A DNA stretch of 35,662 bases from Muribaculaceae bacterium (GCA_029061225.1 JAIDSM010000083.1:1-35662), one strand, 5' to 3'. Counted from the first letter of the stretch, positions 9,102-16,820 are shown. The notes: a model not told the origin generated them from the sequence alone. Made by a program: numbers and translations.

Positions 9102-9133
9102 CAAAATTACAAAACACTTTTCTAATCCGCAAA
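9102..9133 (-). promoter_or_regulatory. Promoter of the AsmA-like gene
   Basis: On the minus strand TTTG (9133-9130) is followed after 20 bases by TAATTTTG (9109-9102), 27 bases before the start codon. Spacing and sequence fit the Bacteroidetes consensus. Confidence 0.65.
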
Positions 9134-9257
9134 TAAATCTTCCTTTATCCATAAGCGGTAGGAAAATTATGCTTGTTTTGGCAGATCTTTCACACTTGAT
9201 TGTAATTTTTAGTACACAAGTCGCGTCTAATGAAACAGAAAACTTAACTGATTAGAC

Positions 9258-10145
9258 ATGAAAAAGAATTTTCTTAAAGTAATGCTCACCGGAATGGTGA
9301 TTGTCGCTGCCGGATCCGCATCGGCTCAAGTGCTCTACAAGATTGAAGGAAATGGGCTGAAAGCCCCATCTTATGTATTTGGAACCCACCATGTGGCTCC
9401 TTTATCTGTCGCAGAGCAATTCGGTGCCATCGAACCATTTAATGCCTCGACTCAGATTGTTGGAGAGATAGATATGACGCAAGACCAAATGGCGCTTGCA
9501 ATGGCTCTGCAGCCTCACATGATGGCCCCGGCCGACAGCACTCTCTCAAAAGTGATAAGCCCCGAAGACATGGAGGTGATAAGCGCGGAATTCAAGAAAT
9601 GGGCTCCAATGCCTGGAATGGAACTCAGTGTGCTCGAGGGGATGAAGCCGATGGTTGTAAGTTCGATGGCTGTAGTCGGAATGTGTGCTGAATCAATGCC
9701 CGGCTTCGACCCTCAGGCGCAACTCGACTCATGGTTTCAGACTACCGGTAAGGCCGCTGGCAAGACGATCATACCGCTTGAGACAGCCGAACAGCAAGCG
9801 GTGTTGCTCTATGACTTCACACCTATTTCAGTACAAGCTGAAGCGCTTGTGGAATTGCTCAAGGAGCCTAAGAAGGCTATGGAGCAGACAAAGACTCTTT
9901 CTGATGCCTACGTCAACCAGGACCTCAAAGCCATGTATGACCTCAGCATGAAGGATGAATCGCATCCTGAATTCATGGAGGCCATGGTCGACAGAAGAAA
10001 TGCCGACTGGCTATCAAAACTACCTGCCATATTTGAACAAGGTCCTACATTCGTAGCTGTAGGGGCACTGCATCTTGCAGGCGAAAAAGGAGTGATTGAA
10101 GGTCTGAGAAAAGCCGGCTACACAGTGACCCCTATAGAAAAATGA
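9258..10145 (+). CDS. TraB/GumN-family protein, secreted
   Basis: A 295-residue protein with a signal peptide (MKKNFLKVMLTGMVIVAAGSASA) and a TraB/GumN domain. The two signature motifs are present: GTHH near residue 42 (SYVFGTHHVAPL) and GALHLAGEKGVIEGLRKAGY near the C-terminus. In this superfamily, which includes the eukaryotic TIKI metalloproteases, the GxxH motifs and acidic residues form a putative metal site. The bacterial members have no well-established substrate, so activity stays open. Length matches the family (about 280-300). It has no clear operon partner. A weak box (TAATTTTT at 9203-9210, with TTTTGG about 22 bases upstream) could be its promoter. Confidence 0.8.
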   Translation: MKKNFLKVMLTGMVIVAAGSASAQVLYKIEGNGLKAPSYVFGTHHVAPLSVAEQFGAIEPFNASTQIVGEIDMTQDQMALAMALQPHMMAPADSTLSKVISPEDMEVISAEFKKWAPMPGMELSVLEGMKPMVVSSMAVVGMCAESMPGFDPQAQLDSWFQTTGKAAGKTIIPLETAEQQAVLLYDFTPISVQAEALVELLKEPKKAMEQTKTLSDAYVNQDLKAMYDLSMKDESHPEFMEAMVDRRNADWLSKLPAIFEQGPTFVAVGALHLAGEKGVIEGLRKAGYTVTPIEK

Positions 10146-10255
10146 AGCGATTGAGTTACTTAATTTAAGCAGTCTAAATTATGATAACTTAATTTTATAG
10201 TTGGCATATAATACGTCAAATTCAAAATTAAAATTCCTGAAATCTCGGTTTTAAT

Positions 10256-10286
10256 TTTGAAATGCGGCGAGGTTTTGCTATATTTG
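10256..10286 (+). promoter_or_regulatory. Promoter of the RloA/RloB pair
   Basis: TTTG (10256-10259), 19 bases, TATATTTG (10279-10286), then the start codon 22 bases later. This is one of the best consensus promoters in the window. Confidence 0.7.
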
Positions 10287-10307
10287 CACCATTAAATCAC
10301 ATCAGAT

Positions 10308-11489
10308 ATGATACAAGAGCTGAAAATACGAAATTTCAAGTCGTTTCGTGATGAAGTGGAGCTGAGTTTTGAGCCGTCGGAAGATGATCGCTACAATAGT
10401 GTGGTTGTTATGCCCGACGGAGTTAAATTGTTGCGCTTTGCCGTTGTGCTTGGCGCAAATGCAAGCGGTAAGTCAAATCTTCTTGATGCCGTTGAGTTCC
10501 TGCGTCGTTTCTGGAATACACTTCCTTCTACGAATGATGACGGTACGGACGTACAGCCATTTCTGTTAAGGGAAGATGCTCTTTCTTTCGACACAGAATT
10601 TGAATTGAAATTCTATGCAGACGGTCTCCGCTATTGGTATAAGCTCAAGGTAAATCCCGAAAAGGTTTGCCACGAGTCGCTCTTTGTGTATCTTTCCAAT
10701 CGTCCAACTAAGGTGTTTTGCCGTGAGGATGTCGAAGGTGTATCTAAATTGAATTTCAATCCGGCTGTTGTAAAACTTTCGCAGGCAGAAGTGGACGTTA
10801 TGACGATGAACTGTCTCCGAAATATGTCGCTGTTAGCTACCTTGAAGAAAGTAAATGTGTCGGTTGCATATCTTGACAATATGCGCCGATGGATTGACAA
10901 CCATATTCTGCCATTACAGAGCGGTTCACTTTCGACGCTTTCAAATGATGCAAAAAGGCATATTGCCGACAGCGAGGATTTCCGTGTGTATCTAATGCAA
11001 TTCGCAAAAGAGGCTGACTTCAATATTTCTGATATAAAAATTCAGAAGATGGCGGCTCTCTTTGGACATAAGGTTGAGAACTCCGATGGAACGCATGATT
11101 ATGTTCTCCCGGAGGCTTGCCAGAGTACAGGCACCAAGCGAATGGTTGAACTGGAATCTATGATATATGAGCAACTGAACCGTCAGGCATTCCTATGTAT
11201 TAATGAGATTGAAGCGTCAATGCACCCCAATCTTATGGAGTATATTCTCTCAAAGTTTGTCAATACACCAGACAATCAGTCGCAGCTGCTTGTATCTACC
11301 CATTATGACCCGATTCTGAAAGATATTGATGACATTTTCGGAAAGGATTCCGTTTGGTTCACCGAGAAAGGGAAAGACGGCAGTTCTCAATTATTCTCTC
11401 TCGTTGATTTCAAGGGACTAAACAAACTATCATCCATCCATCGCGCATATATGAATGGTCGTTTCGGTGCACTTCCCAACGTATTGTAA
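10308..11489 (+). CDS. RloA/AbiLi-type AAA ATPase
   Basis: A 393-residue ABC/SMC-like ATPase of the AAA_21 (AAA15/RloA) type. The start MIQELKIRNFKSFRDEVEL is the usual first strand. Walker A is GANASGKS at residues 49-56. Walker B reads FLCINEIEASMHP, with N299 where the family normally has Asp, followed by Glu300. LVSTHYDPIL carries the switch histidine. It is followed after 2 bases by an RloB-like gene. In lactococcal AbiL (abiLi/abiLii) and restriction-linked RloA/RloB pairs, the ATPase works with a TOPRIM-like partner. The organisation resembles OLD, Gabija and PARIS systems, so phage defence is the likely role. The partner gene is frameshifted here, so the system may be inactive. Confidence 0.8.
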   Translation: MIQELKIRNFKSFRDEVELSFEPSEDDRYNSVVVMPDGVKLLRFAVVLGANASGKSNLLDAVEFLRRFWNTLPSTNDDGTDVQPFLLREDALSFDTEFELKFYADGLRYWYKLKVNPEKVCHESLFVYLSNRPTKVFCREDVEGVSKLNFNPAVVKLSQAEVDVMTMNCLRNMSLLATLKKVNVSVAYLDNMRRWIDNHILPLQSGSLSTLSNDAKRHIADSEDFRVYLMQFAKEADFNISDIKIQKMAALFGHKVENSDGTHDYVLPEACQSTGTKRMVELESMIYEQLNRQAFLCINEIEASMHPNLMEYILSKFVNTPDNQSQLLVSTHYDPILKDIDDIFGKDSVWFTEKGKDGSSQLFSLVDFKGLNKLSSIHRAYMNGRFGALPNVL

Positions 11490-11491
11490 TT

Positions 11492-12068
11492 ATGGCAAGA
11501 AGAATCAAAGAGCGTAAGCTCAAAAATCCAGCGATTACAATCATAGGCGAGGGCGCGACCGAGCGTTTCTATTTCACGCATTTGAAACGTCTGAATGGTT
11601 ATAACTATGTCTGCAAACCACGAAACTTTGCCGAGCAGAATATTGATGATATTCAGCGTCAGGTCGAGCGAGTGCTTGCTGATGACGGTATTGCCGTATG
11701 TGTTTGATGTGGACGTAACGCGCATACACCAAGCAGACAAAGCCAAATTTGATGCAATGCGCCAGCGTTTTGCCAATAACCCCTCAGTAATCATCTGCGA
11801 AAGTATGCCATCTATTGAGTTCTGGTTTCTACTCCATTACCTCAATACAAACCGCTACTTCGCAACGTCTGATGATGTAATAGTCGCCCTACATCGTTAT
11901 TTGCCCACTTTCAGCAAGCAGCAATCATATCTTTCAAAAGAAAACTGGGTTGCCACCCTCTTGGCTGACAATAAACTGACATCAGCCATAAATAACGCAA
12001 CCTCCATCGGCGAAAAAGGCGAGTCGTACTCCAACCTCTACAAACTATTCGCATCCCTAAATCCATAA
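11492..12068 (+). pseudogene. RloB/AbiLii-like TOPRIM nuclease candidate, frameshifted
   Basis: Two overlapping frames together make one RloB-family protein of about 192 residues. The first frame (11492-11707) carries MARRIKERK and TIIGEGATERFYF, the acidic TOPRIM-like motif, and stops at TGA 11705-11707 after GIAVCV. The second frame continues with YVFDVDVTRIHQADKAKFD, the D-x-D motif, and then the conserved IEFWFLLHYLNT, ending at TAA 12068. Reinserting two bases (one TG) at TATGTG (11698-11702) would give AVCVFDVDV in one frame. This fits loss of one unit from a (TG)n tract. A +1 shift would also join the frames but would lose the Phe. It could be a true pseudogene, a phase-variable state or a sequencing error. 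Confidence 0.75.
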
Positions 12069-12143
12069 AATTGAATATCTAATAATTATGGTGTTAAGTT
12101 TAATTAGGGTGTTAAGTTTTAGGTTTCGATTTATGCAGCTGAC

Positions 12144-12240
12144 ATATCAGCTCGGAGAGCTGATATTTTGTGGTGAACCCAAGGCTTCACCCAGGGGAGC
12201 CCATACAAGATCAGTAGCCTCGGAGAGGCGCTTTGTGGTG
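12144..12240. repeat. REP-like tandem hairpins with TTTGTGGTG tags
   Basis: Two hairpins share a core. ATATCAGCTC-gga-GAGCTGATAT (12144-12166) is followed by TTTGTGGTG (12167-12175). GCCTC-gga-GAGGC (12217-12229) is followed by TTTGTGGTG (12232-12240). Stem sequences differ but the CTCggaGAG heart and the 9-base tag are kept. This resembles repetitive extragenic palindromes mobilised by Y1 (RAYT) transposases; no such transposase is in the window. The 12069-12143 stretch only shows a duplicated GTGTTAAGTTT. Confidence 0.55.
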
Positions 12241-12304
12241 GAATCATAATTAACGCACGCCACTGAACACCCTATCAAACCAATCACAAAGATTTTTGTA
12301 TATA

Positions 12305-12336
12305 TTTGGCGAAATAAAAAAAATTCACTAACTTTG
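12305..12336 (+). promoter_or_regulatory. Promoter of cassette copy A
   Basis: TTTG (12305-12308), 20 bases, TAACTTTG (12329-12336). It is followed within about 12 bases by a terminator-like hairpin, so the expected transcript is about 50 nt. The same unit recurs at 13172. Confidence 0.6.
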
Positions 12337-12343
12337 CAACACT

Positions 12344-12393
12344 AGAACCCCCCAAGCCTCTTAACAATGCTCAAATGTGGGGGTCGTTTTATT
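12344..12393 (+). ncRNA. Possible short RNA with terminator hairpin (copy A)
   Basis: Starting just after a consensus promoter, ACCCCC...A (12347-12354) pairs with TGGGGGT (12378-12384), followed by CGTTTTATTT. This is a promoter plus intrinsic terminator with almost nothing between. No plus-strand gene follows. It may be a small RNA or an attenuated leader left from a larger element. The loop (AGCCTCTTAACAATGCTC) is almost the same in copy B. Confidence 0.4.
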
Positions 12394-12452
12394 TAATACG
12401 CTTCTTTCGATTTCTAACATGCTGGGAAATAACGAGCTGAGTGAAATATATC

Positions 12453-12614
12453 TCAACAATTATCATAATCCATTGCTTTTGACTCCCTTGCAAGACGTTG
12501 TTCCAGCAACATTTTGAATTGCAAGCGATATTCTTCGGGACTCAGCGGTTGCTTCTTCCAACACTCTATTGAAGCCTTTTTCTTGGCTATTGATTCCTGA
12601 TGATATTTTGTCAT
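12453..12614 (-). CDS. Small charged protein, 53 residues
   Basis: The minus-strand ORF starts with ATG at 12614 and encodes 53 residues beginning MTKYHQESIAKKKASIECW, then KKQPLSPEEYRLQFKMLLEQ and a short tail ending MDYDNC. The protein is highly charged and predicted helical. LSPEEYRLQFK looks like a genuine helix N-cap rather than random translation. Near-identical sequence around its start recurs at 13285-13326, but there the coding part is missing. I do not recognise the family. It lies within the accessory region beside a KilA-N gene; such small proteins often accompany regulators on mobile DNA, which is only a guess. Confidence 0.45.
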   Translation of the reverse strand: MTKYHQESIAKKKASIECWKKQPLSPEEYRLQFKMLLEQRLARESKAMDYDNC

Positions 12615-12852
12615 GGCTCATTTTTTATAATAACAAATAAAGATTGTAGATTGTCACTGTCAATTACAGTTTTTTAGTTTAAGCAACCCTACACCCAAGT
12701 CCTCTAATTTGCCTTCAATTTTATAACGAAGTTTGGTGCAGATTAGTCTCTATATATCATTCAGATTATATTATACCGTTCTTTTTGTAACATAAAACAC
12801 CATCTGCCCCTCTTTCTTTTCTCCGAGAATAGCCTGAACATGCGATCATGTG

Positions 12853-12880
12853 AGATTTTGCAGACGTGTCTGCAAAATCT
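12853..12880. repeat. Perfect 28-bp palindrome
   Basis: AGATTTTGCAGAC (12853-12865) and its exact complement GTCTGCAAAATCT (12868-12880) are separated by GT. No T-run follows in either direction, so it is not a standard terminator. The surrounding 12615-13145 stretch has no gene I can support. The site could be a recombinase or regulator target. Confidence 0.55.
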
Positions 12881-13145
12881 TCCTGTCAGGAAAGTATAGG
12901 GTTGGCGATAATTGGCAAGAGCACGAGGACAGATGTCTGTGAAAAACCAGTCTGCTTAACCACTTATGTATATTAATGTAATGTATAGTATCTCCTTTTT
13001 GTTAAAATAAATTAATCTGCAATAGGTAAAAAAAAGTGTTATTCAGTATATTATCTATATTTTGAACCTTATTTGTTTTCTTAGTCTTTTATTTTATGCC
13101 AAAGAATACCCTATGTCCCTTTTGTCATCCGTTGTTTTTTATTGT

Positions 13146-13326
13146 GAAAATCACAAAGATTTTTGTATATATTTGGCGAAATAAAAAAATTTCACTAACT
13201 TTGTAGCAATAGAACCCCCCAAGCCTCTTAACAATGCTCAAATGTGGGAGTCGTTTATTTTATATGCTTCTAATATAGAGAAAGTCCTGATGTGATTTTA
13301 TCATGACTCATTTTTTATAGTAATAA
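13146..13326. repeat. Cassette copy B: duplicated promoter-hairpin, internally deleted
   Basis: About 100 bases (13146-13245) repeat 12286-12385 with few changes, covering TTTG (13172-13175), N20, TAACTTTG (13196-13203) and the C-rich hairpin. The 3' arm reads TGGGAGT instead of TGGGGGT, weakening the stem. A second block (13285-13326) repeats 12596-12637, the start of the 53-residue gene. The coding part between the blocks is gone, so copy B looks like a deleted duplicate of copy A. Confidence 0.65.
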
Positions 13327-13406
13327 ATGTGGGTGGTTGCCTATACATTTCTCCAATTTTCAGTGATGGAGTTTGAAAAATTTTTCTGTATTTTGTGGAC
13401 TTATTT

Positions 13407-14209
13407 CTATTTCAGCAGCTTCCTATCGATGTCACCACTTTCCAGAACACTCATCTGGTGGATGGCGATCTCATTGAGTTTCCTCAGCCTTTCGGGCTGT
13501 GGCATTCCCTGTTCTATAAAGACAGCATTGAGATTCTCCATATGGAAAGACATATCAGCTCATTTATTGAAGCGTAATCACGGATATTCCCTTTAAGTTC
13601 CGGATTGACATCGCGCCATTGCTTGGCGGTCATTCCAAACATGGCAACATTCAGAACGTCGGCTTCATTGGCATAGATGATGCTGGACTGAGCCTTCGTA
13701 ATCTCAGCTGGAATAAGGTTGTGCTTTATAGCGTCTGTGTGGATACGGTAGTTGATTTTTGACAGCTCACGTTTGGCAGACCAACCGAGCTGTTTCTGCT
13801 CCTCCTCTTTGAGTCGCTGAAATTCCTTGACGATATAGACCTTGAATTCAGGACTTATCCACATGGCAAATTCAAAGGCGATGTCCTTATGGGCATAGGT
13901 ACCGCCATAGCGTCCGGCCTTTGCTTGAAGAGAGATGGCATTTGTTTTCGCTACGAATTCCTTGACACTGATTTTGAAACTGTTTAAACCCGCTTGGTTT
14001 CTAATTATGGCGAATTCGCCATAATTAAAATTGGGATTATATACTTTCTCCCATATTCCTATAAACTCAAGGGTGTTCCTATTGCGCAGCCAGTCAGTTA
14101 TAAAGAAATCACCGTCCTTGGCACGCAGCATATCTGTGAGACAGATATATTCTTCACCGTTGACTTTGACAATATTAACTTCAGTGTCCTTAACCGTTAT
14201 CTTAGCCAT
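13407..14209 (-). pseudogene. KilA-N domain protein, frameshifted near the C-terminus
   Basis: The minus-strand reading frame from ATG 14209 gives a KilA-N DNA-binding domain: MAKITVKDTEVNIVKVNGEE, then ICLTDMLRAKDGDFFITDWL, RNRNTLEFIGIWEKVYNP and KAGRYGGTYAHKDIAFEFAMW, followed by the basic segment ELSKINYRIHTDAIK. It stops early at 13514. The next frame carries the expected continuation (MENLNAVFIEQGMPQPERLR, KLNEIAIHQMSVLE, DIDRKLLK) to TAG at 13407-13409. Adding one C on the minus strand at 13544-13545 (CC to CCC) restores LSHMENLNAVF and a 267-residue protein. KilA-N proteins are common on phages and mobile elements and probably act as regulators. The indel may be real decay or a sequencing artefact in a short homopolymer. 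Confidence 0.75.
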
Positions 14210-14266
14210 AGATTATTTCAATGTAGAGTTTTAAGGAATATGTACTTGTTTATATATTTATATATA

Positions 14267-14280
14267 GGTCGAATTCGACC
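14267..14280. promoter_or_regulatory. 14-bp palindrome upstream of the KilA-N gene
   Basis: GGTCGAATTCGACC is perfectly symmetric and lies 57 bp before the KilA-N start, in an AT-rich (TATATA) stretch where a promoter would be. It could be an operator for an autoregulating DNA-binding protein. The remainder to 14690 holds no gene I can support; only GCACGC-tga-GCGTGC (14569-14583) and an inverted AGGGATAT/ATATCCCT pair just before the tRNA remnant stand out. Confidence 0.35.
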
Positions 14281-14690
14281 CCGTTTAGGTAATGGTTTAG
14301 CCAATTTTGCAGTGCCTTGCATTGATCACTCCAAGGATTGCTAAAAAAATTTATTGTTTGCTTTATTTGTGTCATATTCTTTTCAATTAGACATATTTCT
14401 TAATACAGAAATCATTTAACTGTAGACAAGCCACTTTAATAGCATCCCAGCCAACATCTCTATCTGTAATAACAATTGTAAGTCACCCATCGGCTATTTA
14501 ATTGACGCTTTATGACATCTAACAGTTTCAAAGACCATTCAGTGGCTGGACGCTGAAGAACGCACGCTGAGCGTGCTAACTACTCTGGGAAGTGACAGCG
14601 ATAAATATGCAAGAACCTGTGAGACTTGAATCACTTAATGCTTAATGTTTTGAGAGGGATATGAATTCATAGAATTATATCCCTTTCATC

Positions 14691-14755
14691 GTGATCCGGT
14701 TTGGATTCGAACCCAAGACCCACAGCCCAAGAAAGACCATCGGCTGCTGCTCTAT
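14691..14755 (-). pseudogene. tRNA-Arg remnant (outer att-like copy)
   Basis: Bases 14691-14726 match the tRNA-Arg(TCT) 3' half at 21182-21217 with one mismatch (14702 T for G). After a divergent stretch over the anticodon arm, GGCTGCTGCTCTATC (14741-14755) again resembles the tRNA. The 5' part is missing, so it cannot make a tRNA. It is best read as an old integration scar from the same attachment site. Between it and 14856 lie two hairpins, GAGGC-tct-GCCTC (14771-14783) and GCGC-gaa-GCGC (14791-14801). Confidence 0.65.
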
Positions 14756-14856
14756 CTATACTTTCATACTGAGGCTCTGCCTCCAATACTGCGCGAAGCG
14801 CCGATACTTCATACTTCAAAGGCAAGAATCCCATAAAGAATTCCTGCCTTTGATCG

Positions 14857-14871
14857 GTGATCCGGTTGGGA
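14857..14871. other. attL candidate of the integrative element
   Basis: GTGATCCGGTTGGGA is an exact 15-base direct repeat of 21182-21196, the 3' end of tRNA-Arg(TCT). It lies 180 bp before the integrase start, the usual place for an attachment site. Together with the tRNA copy it delimits an element of about 6.3 kb. Confidence 0.65.
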
Positions 14872-14966
14872 CAACTAAATTATAATCGGCTTAAAAGTAG
14901 GTTGTAATTAAAATATTGTTGTTTCAATTAGTTATATTTATTAATTGCAGATGAATTGAAAGAATG

Positions 14967-15014
14967 TTGCGCAAGTCTTGAAATTAGGTTGCGCAAAATT
15001 TGGAAGTTGCGCAA
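14967..15014. promoter_or_regulatory. Three TTGCGCAA sites at the left end
   Basis: The palindromic octamer TTGCGCAA occurs at 14967-14974, 14989-14996 and 15007-15014 (start spacings 22 and 18). The third lies between the two promoter boxes of the integrase. With the two copies at the other end these are candidate integrase arm sites or repressor sites. Confidence 0.5.
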
Positions 15015-15030
15015 CAATTTATTAACTTTG
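14999..15030 (+). promoter_or_regulatory. Integrase promoter
   Basis: TTTG (14999-15002), 20 bases, TAACTTTG (15023-15030), then the integrase ATG after 21 bases. A TTGCGCAA site in the spacer suggests repression by whatever binds it. Confidence 0.65.
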
Positions 15031-15051
15031 CAGTAACAAATAATTTCAATC

Positions 15052-16437
15052 ATGAACACCACTTTTATTTTCAGAACCAAGAAGAAGACCGGGAAGATTA
15101 AACTACGTTTCCGGCTCACCGAAGGAAGAGGTTTCTTTCTTTATCATAAGAGCGACATCGAAGCGGAAATATCCGACCTCGGCAAGATTGAACCTGATGG
15201 AACTTTGAAGAAGCAGGTCAAGATATTCCCCCCTAAGCAGTTGCTTGATGCTGTCCAATCTGAGATAAGACTGATGGAAGACGTATTCACCTCGGCTGAT
15301 CCGAAACCTACGACATCGGAAGAGTTTGAGCTTATGATTGACAAGCGTCTTCACCCTGAGAACTACAAGGAGGAAAAGAAATACCCTGATGCTCCGAAAG
15401 ACCTTCTCACTCGGTTTGCCAAGTATATAGATGATGGTCTATTCTCGGAAGGGCGCAAGCGTGGATATTGGGTGACATATCGAATCTTAGAACGATTCCT
15501 CATCATCACCGATCAGAAGGAAATAAGGATTGATGAGGTAGGTGCTGACTTCCTGATGCAGTTCCGCGAGTTTATTATCAATGAGTGGCAGTTCGTCAAG
15601 AAAAAGAAGTGGGCATATCTTTATGAGAATGTCACGAAGCAGAATATTCCTGATGCTCCGCGTGTGCAGAATACAGTATCATGTAAATTGAAGATGCTTC
15701 AAGGCTTCATGAGGATGCTTGAAGATACTGATGAGATAGTGAAGTCACCGTTCAGGAAGCTGGGGCGCGAGAATAGATTGGCGGCACTCCGCGAGAAATA
15801 CCCTGATCCTATCAGCCTGACATCGGAAGAGGTAAGGAGAATCATCAACACTGATGTGCCTGATACCCTTCAGGGGACGAAAGATGCCTTCCTGATTCAA
15901 TGCTCTCTCGGATGCCGTATCTCCGACTTTAAGAAGATGGGTATGTCTTCGATAGCGGTAACGAAAGACGGCATTCCTTTTATCCACTATGTACCCCAAA
16001 AGACTCTCGGCACGAATGTCAGGCTTGAAGAGGTGAAGACTCCGGTCATGCGCTTCGCCTTCGACATCATCATGAGGACGGACTTCAACCTTCCGGTGCT
16101 TAAATATGTAAGTGGAAAGTCAGGATATAATATCCGGATCAAGGAACTCTTGAAACACTGTGGCATTGATAGGGAAGTATCAGTCTTCGATGAAGAGAAG
16201 AAGACGATTGTATATCTCCCTGCGCATACTCAGGCTTCAACAAAGTTGGCCCGCAAGACCTTTGTGGATATAACAACGAAGGTGCAGGTCAATCGGTATG
16301 CCGGAGGCCTTCACAAGTCAGGCTCTGATGCAGTGAATCATTACACTAAACTTCAACTTGAAGACCTGAATATCCTGATGTGTGAAGCCTTCGGAGAAAA
16401 GACTTTCAGAGTGGATAAGAACCTCAACATAATCTAA
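15052..16437 (+). CDS. Tyrosine recombinase (integrase)
   Basis: A 461-residue phage-type integrase, the usual size for Bacteroidetes elements. The N-terminal part (MNTTFIFRTKKKTGKIKLRF) resembles the arm-binding domain of this group, followed by a SAM-like core-binding region (about 120-250). Catalytic R289 lies in CSLGCRISDF. The second box reads STKLARKTFVD with R401, where a Lys (K398) stands in the position usually held by His of H-x-x-R. GLHKSGSDAVNHYTKL gives a His and the nucleophile Y431. The box I spacing is normal, but His to Tyr is one residue longer than the usual nine. It would insert the element into tRNA-Arg(TCT). It is transcribed away from the left att copy. Confidence 0.85.
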   Translation: MNTTFIFRTKKKTGKIKLRFRLTEGRGFFLYHKSDIEAEISDLGKIEPDGTLKKQVKIFPPKQLLDAVQSEIRLMEDVFTSADPKPTTSEEFELMIDKRLHPENYKEEKKYPDAPKDLLTRFAKYIDDGLFSEGRKRGYWVTYRILERFLIITDQKEIRIDEVGADFLMQFREFIINEWQFVKKKKWAYLYENVTKQNIPDAPRVQNTVSCKLKMLQGFMRMLEDTDEIVKSPFRKLGRENRLAALREKYPDPISLTSEEVRRIINTDVPDTLQGTKDAFLIQCSLGCRISDFKKMGMSSIAVTKDGIPFIHYVPQKTLGTNVRLEEVKTPVMRFAFDIIMRTDFNLPVLKYVSGKSGYNIRIKELLKHCGIDREVSVFDEEKKTIVYLPAHTQASTKLARKTFVDITTKVQVNRYAGGLHKSGSDAVNHYTKLQLEDLNILMCEAFGEKTFRVDKNLNII

Positions 16438-16456
16438 AACATAAAGAAATAAGAGT

Positions 16457-16756
16457 ATGGACACAAGAACCGAATTTGAAAAGATGAAGGGTGACTACGA
16501 CGGAGCAGTACTTTCATTGCTCAGACTAAGCGACATTCTTATTGAAGGGATGTCAGGACCCGAAAGAAAAGAGAGTATAACTCTCGATCTTCACTATGCT
16601 GTTGAGCTGATTTCAGGGGCTCAGATATTTTGCGAGAACGCATTGAATTGGATGAATGCCATTCTTGACAATCCCTCTAATCTACTCAGCTATCTCTCCG
16701 CTGAGCAACGGAACGAGATGCGCCGGAGTCTGAAGGAACTCTTTAAAGACGACTGA
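16457..16756 (+). CDS. Small helical protein, element-borne
   Basis: A 99-residue protein starting 19 bases after the integrase stop, so probably on its transcript. It is acidic and predicted mostly helical (MDTRTEFEKMKGDYDGAVLS, then heptad-like Leu spacing in LLRLSDILIEGM), with no signal peptide or membrane segment. I do not recognise a family. A terminator hairpin follows at 16797. Its position beside the integrase fits a control or recombination accessory role, but nothing in the sequence proves this. Confidence 0.6.
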   Translation: MDTRTEFEKMKGDYDGAVLSLLRLSDILIEGMSGPERKESITLDLHYAVELISGAQIFCENALNWMNAILDNPSNLLSYLSAEQRNEMRRSLKELFKDD

Positions 16757-16796
16757 TGCAAGTCAACGCCCACAATTTTGTGGAGACCTTTTATAT

Positions 16797-16820
16797 GCCG
16801 GGTGAATATCCCGGCTTTTT
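16797..16820 (+). terminator. Terminator after the integrase transcript
   Basis: GCCGGG (16797-16802), 7-base loop, CCCGGC (16810-16815), then TTTTT. This is a clear intrinsic terminator on the plus strand. A 49-codon ORF (16756-16905) overlapping the previous stop would read through it and is not annotated. Confidence 0.75.

Noticed and set aside
11690..11710. Programmed +1 frameshift in RloB like that of prfB
   Set aside because: The GTT-TGA context is similar but the upstream Shine-Dalgarno-like stimulator is absent and the product would lose a conserved Phe; loss of a TG unit is simpler.
14691..14755. Second functional tRNA-Arg
   Set aside because: The 5' half is missing and the anticodon arm is not paired.
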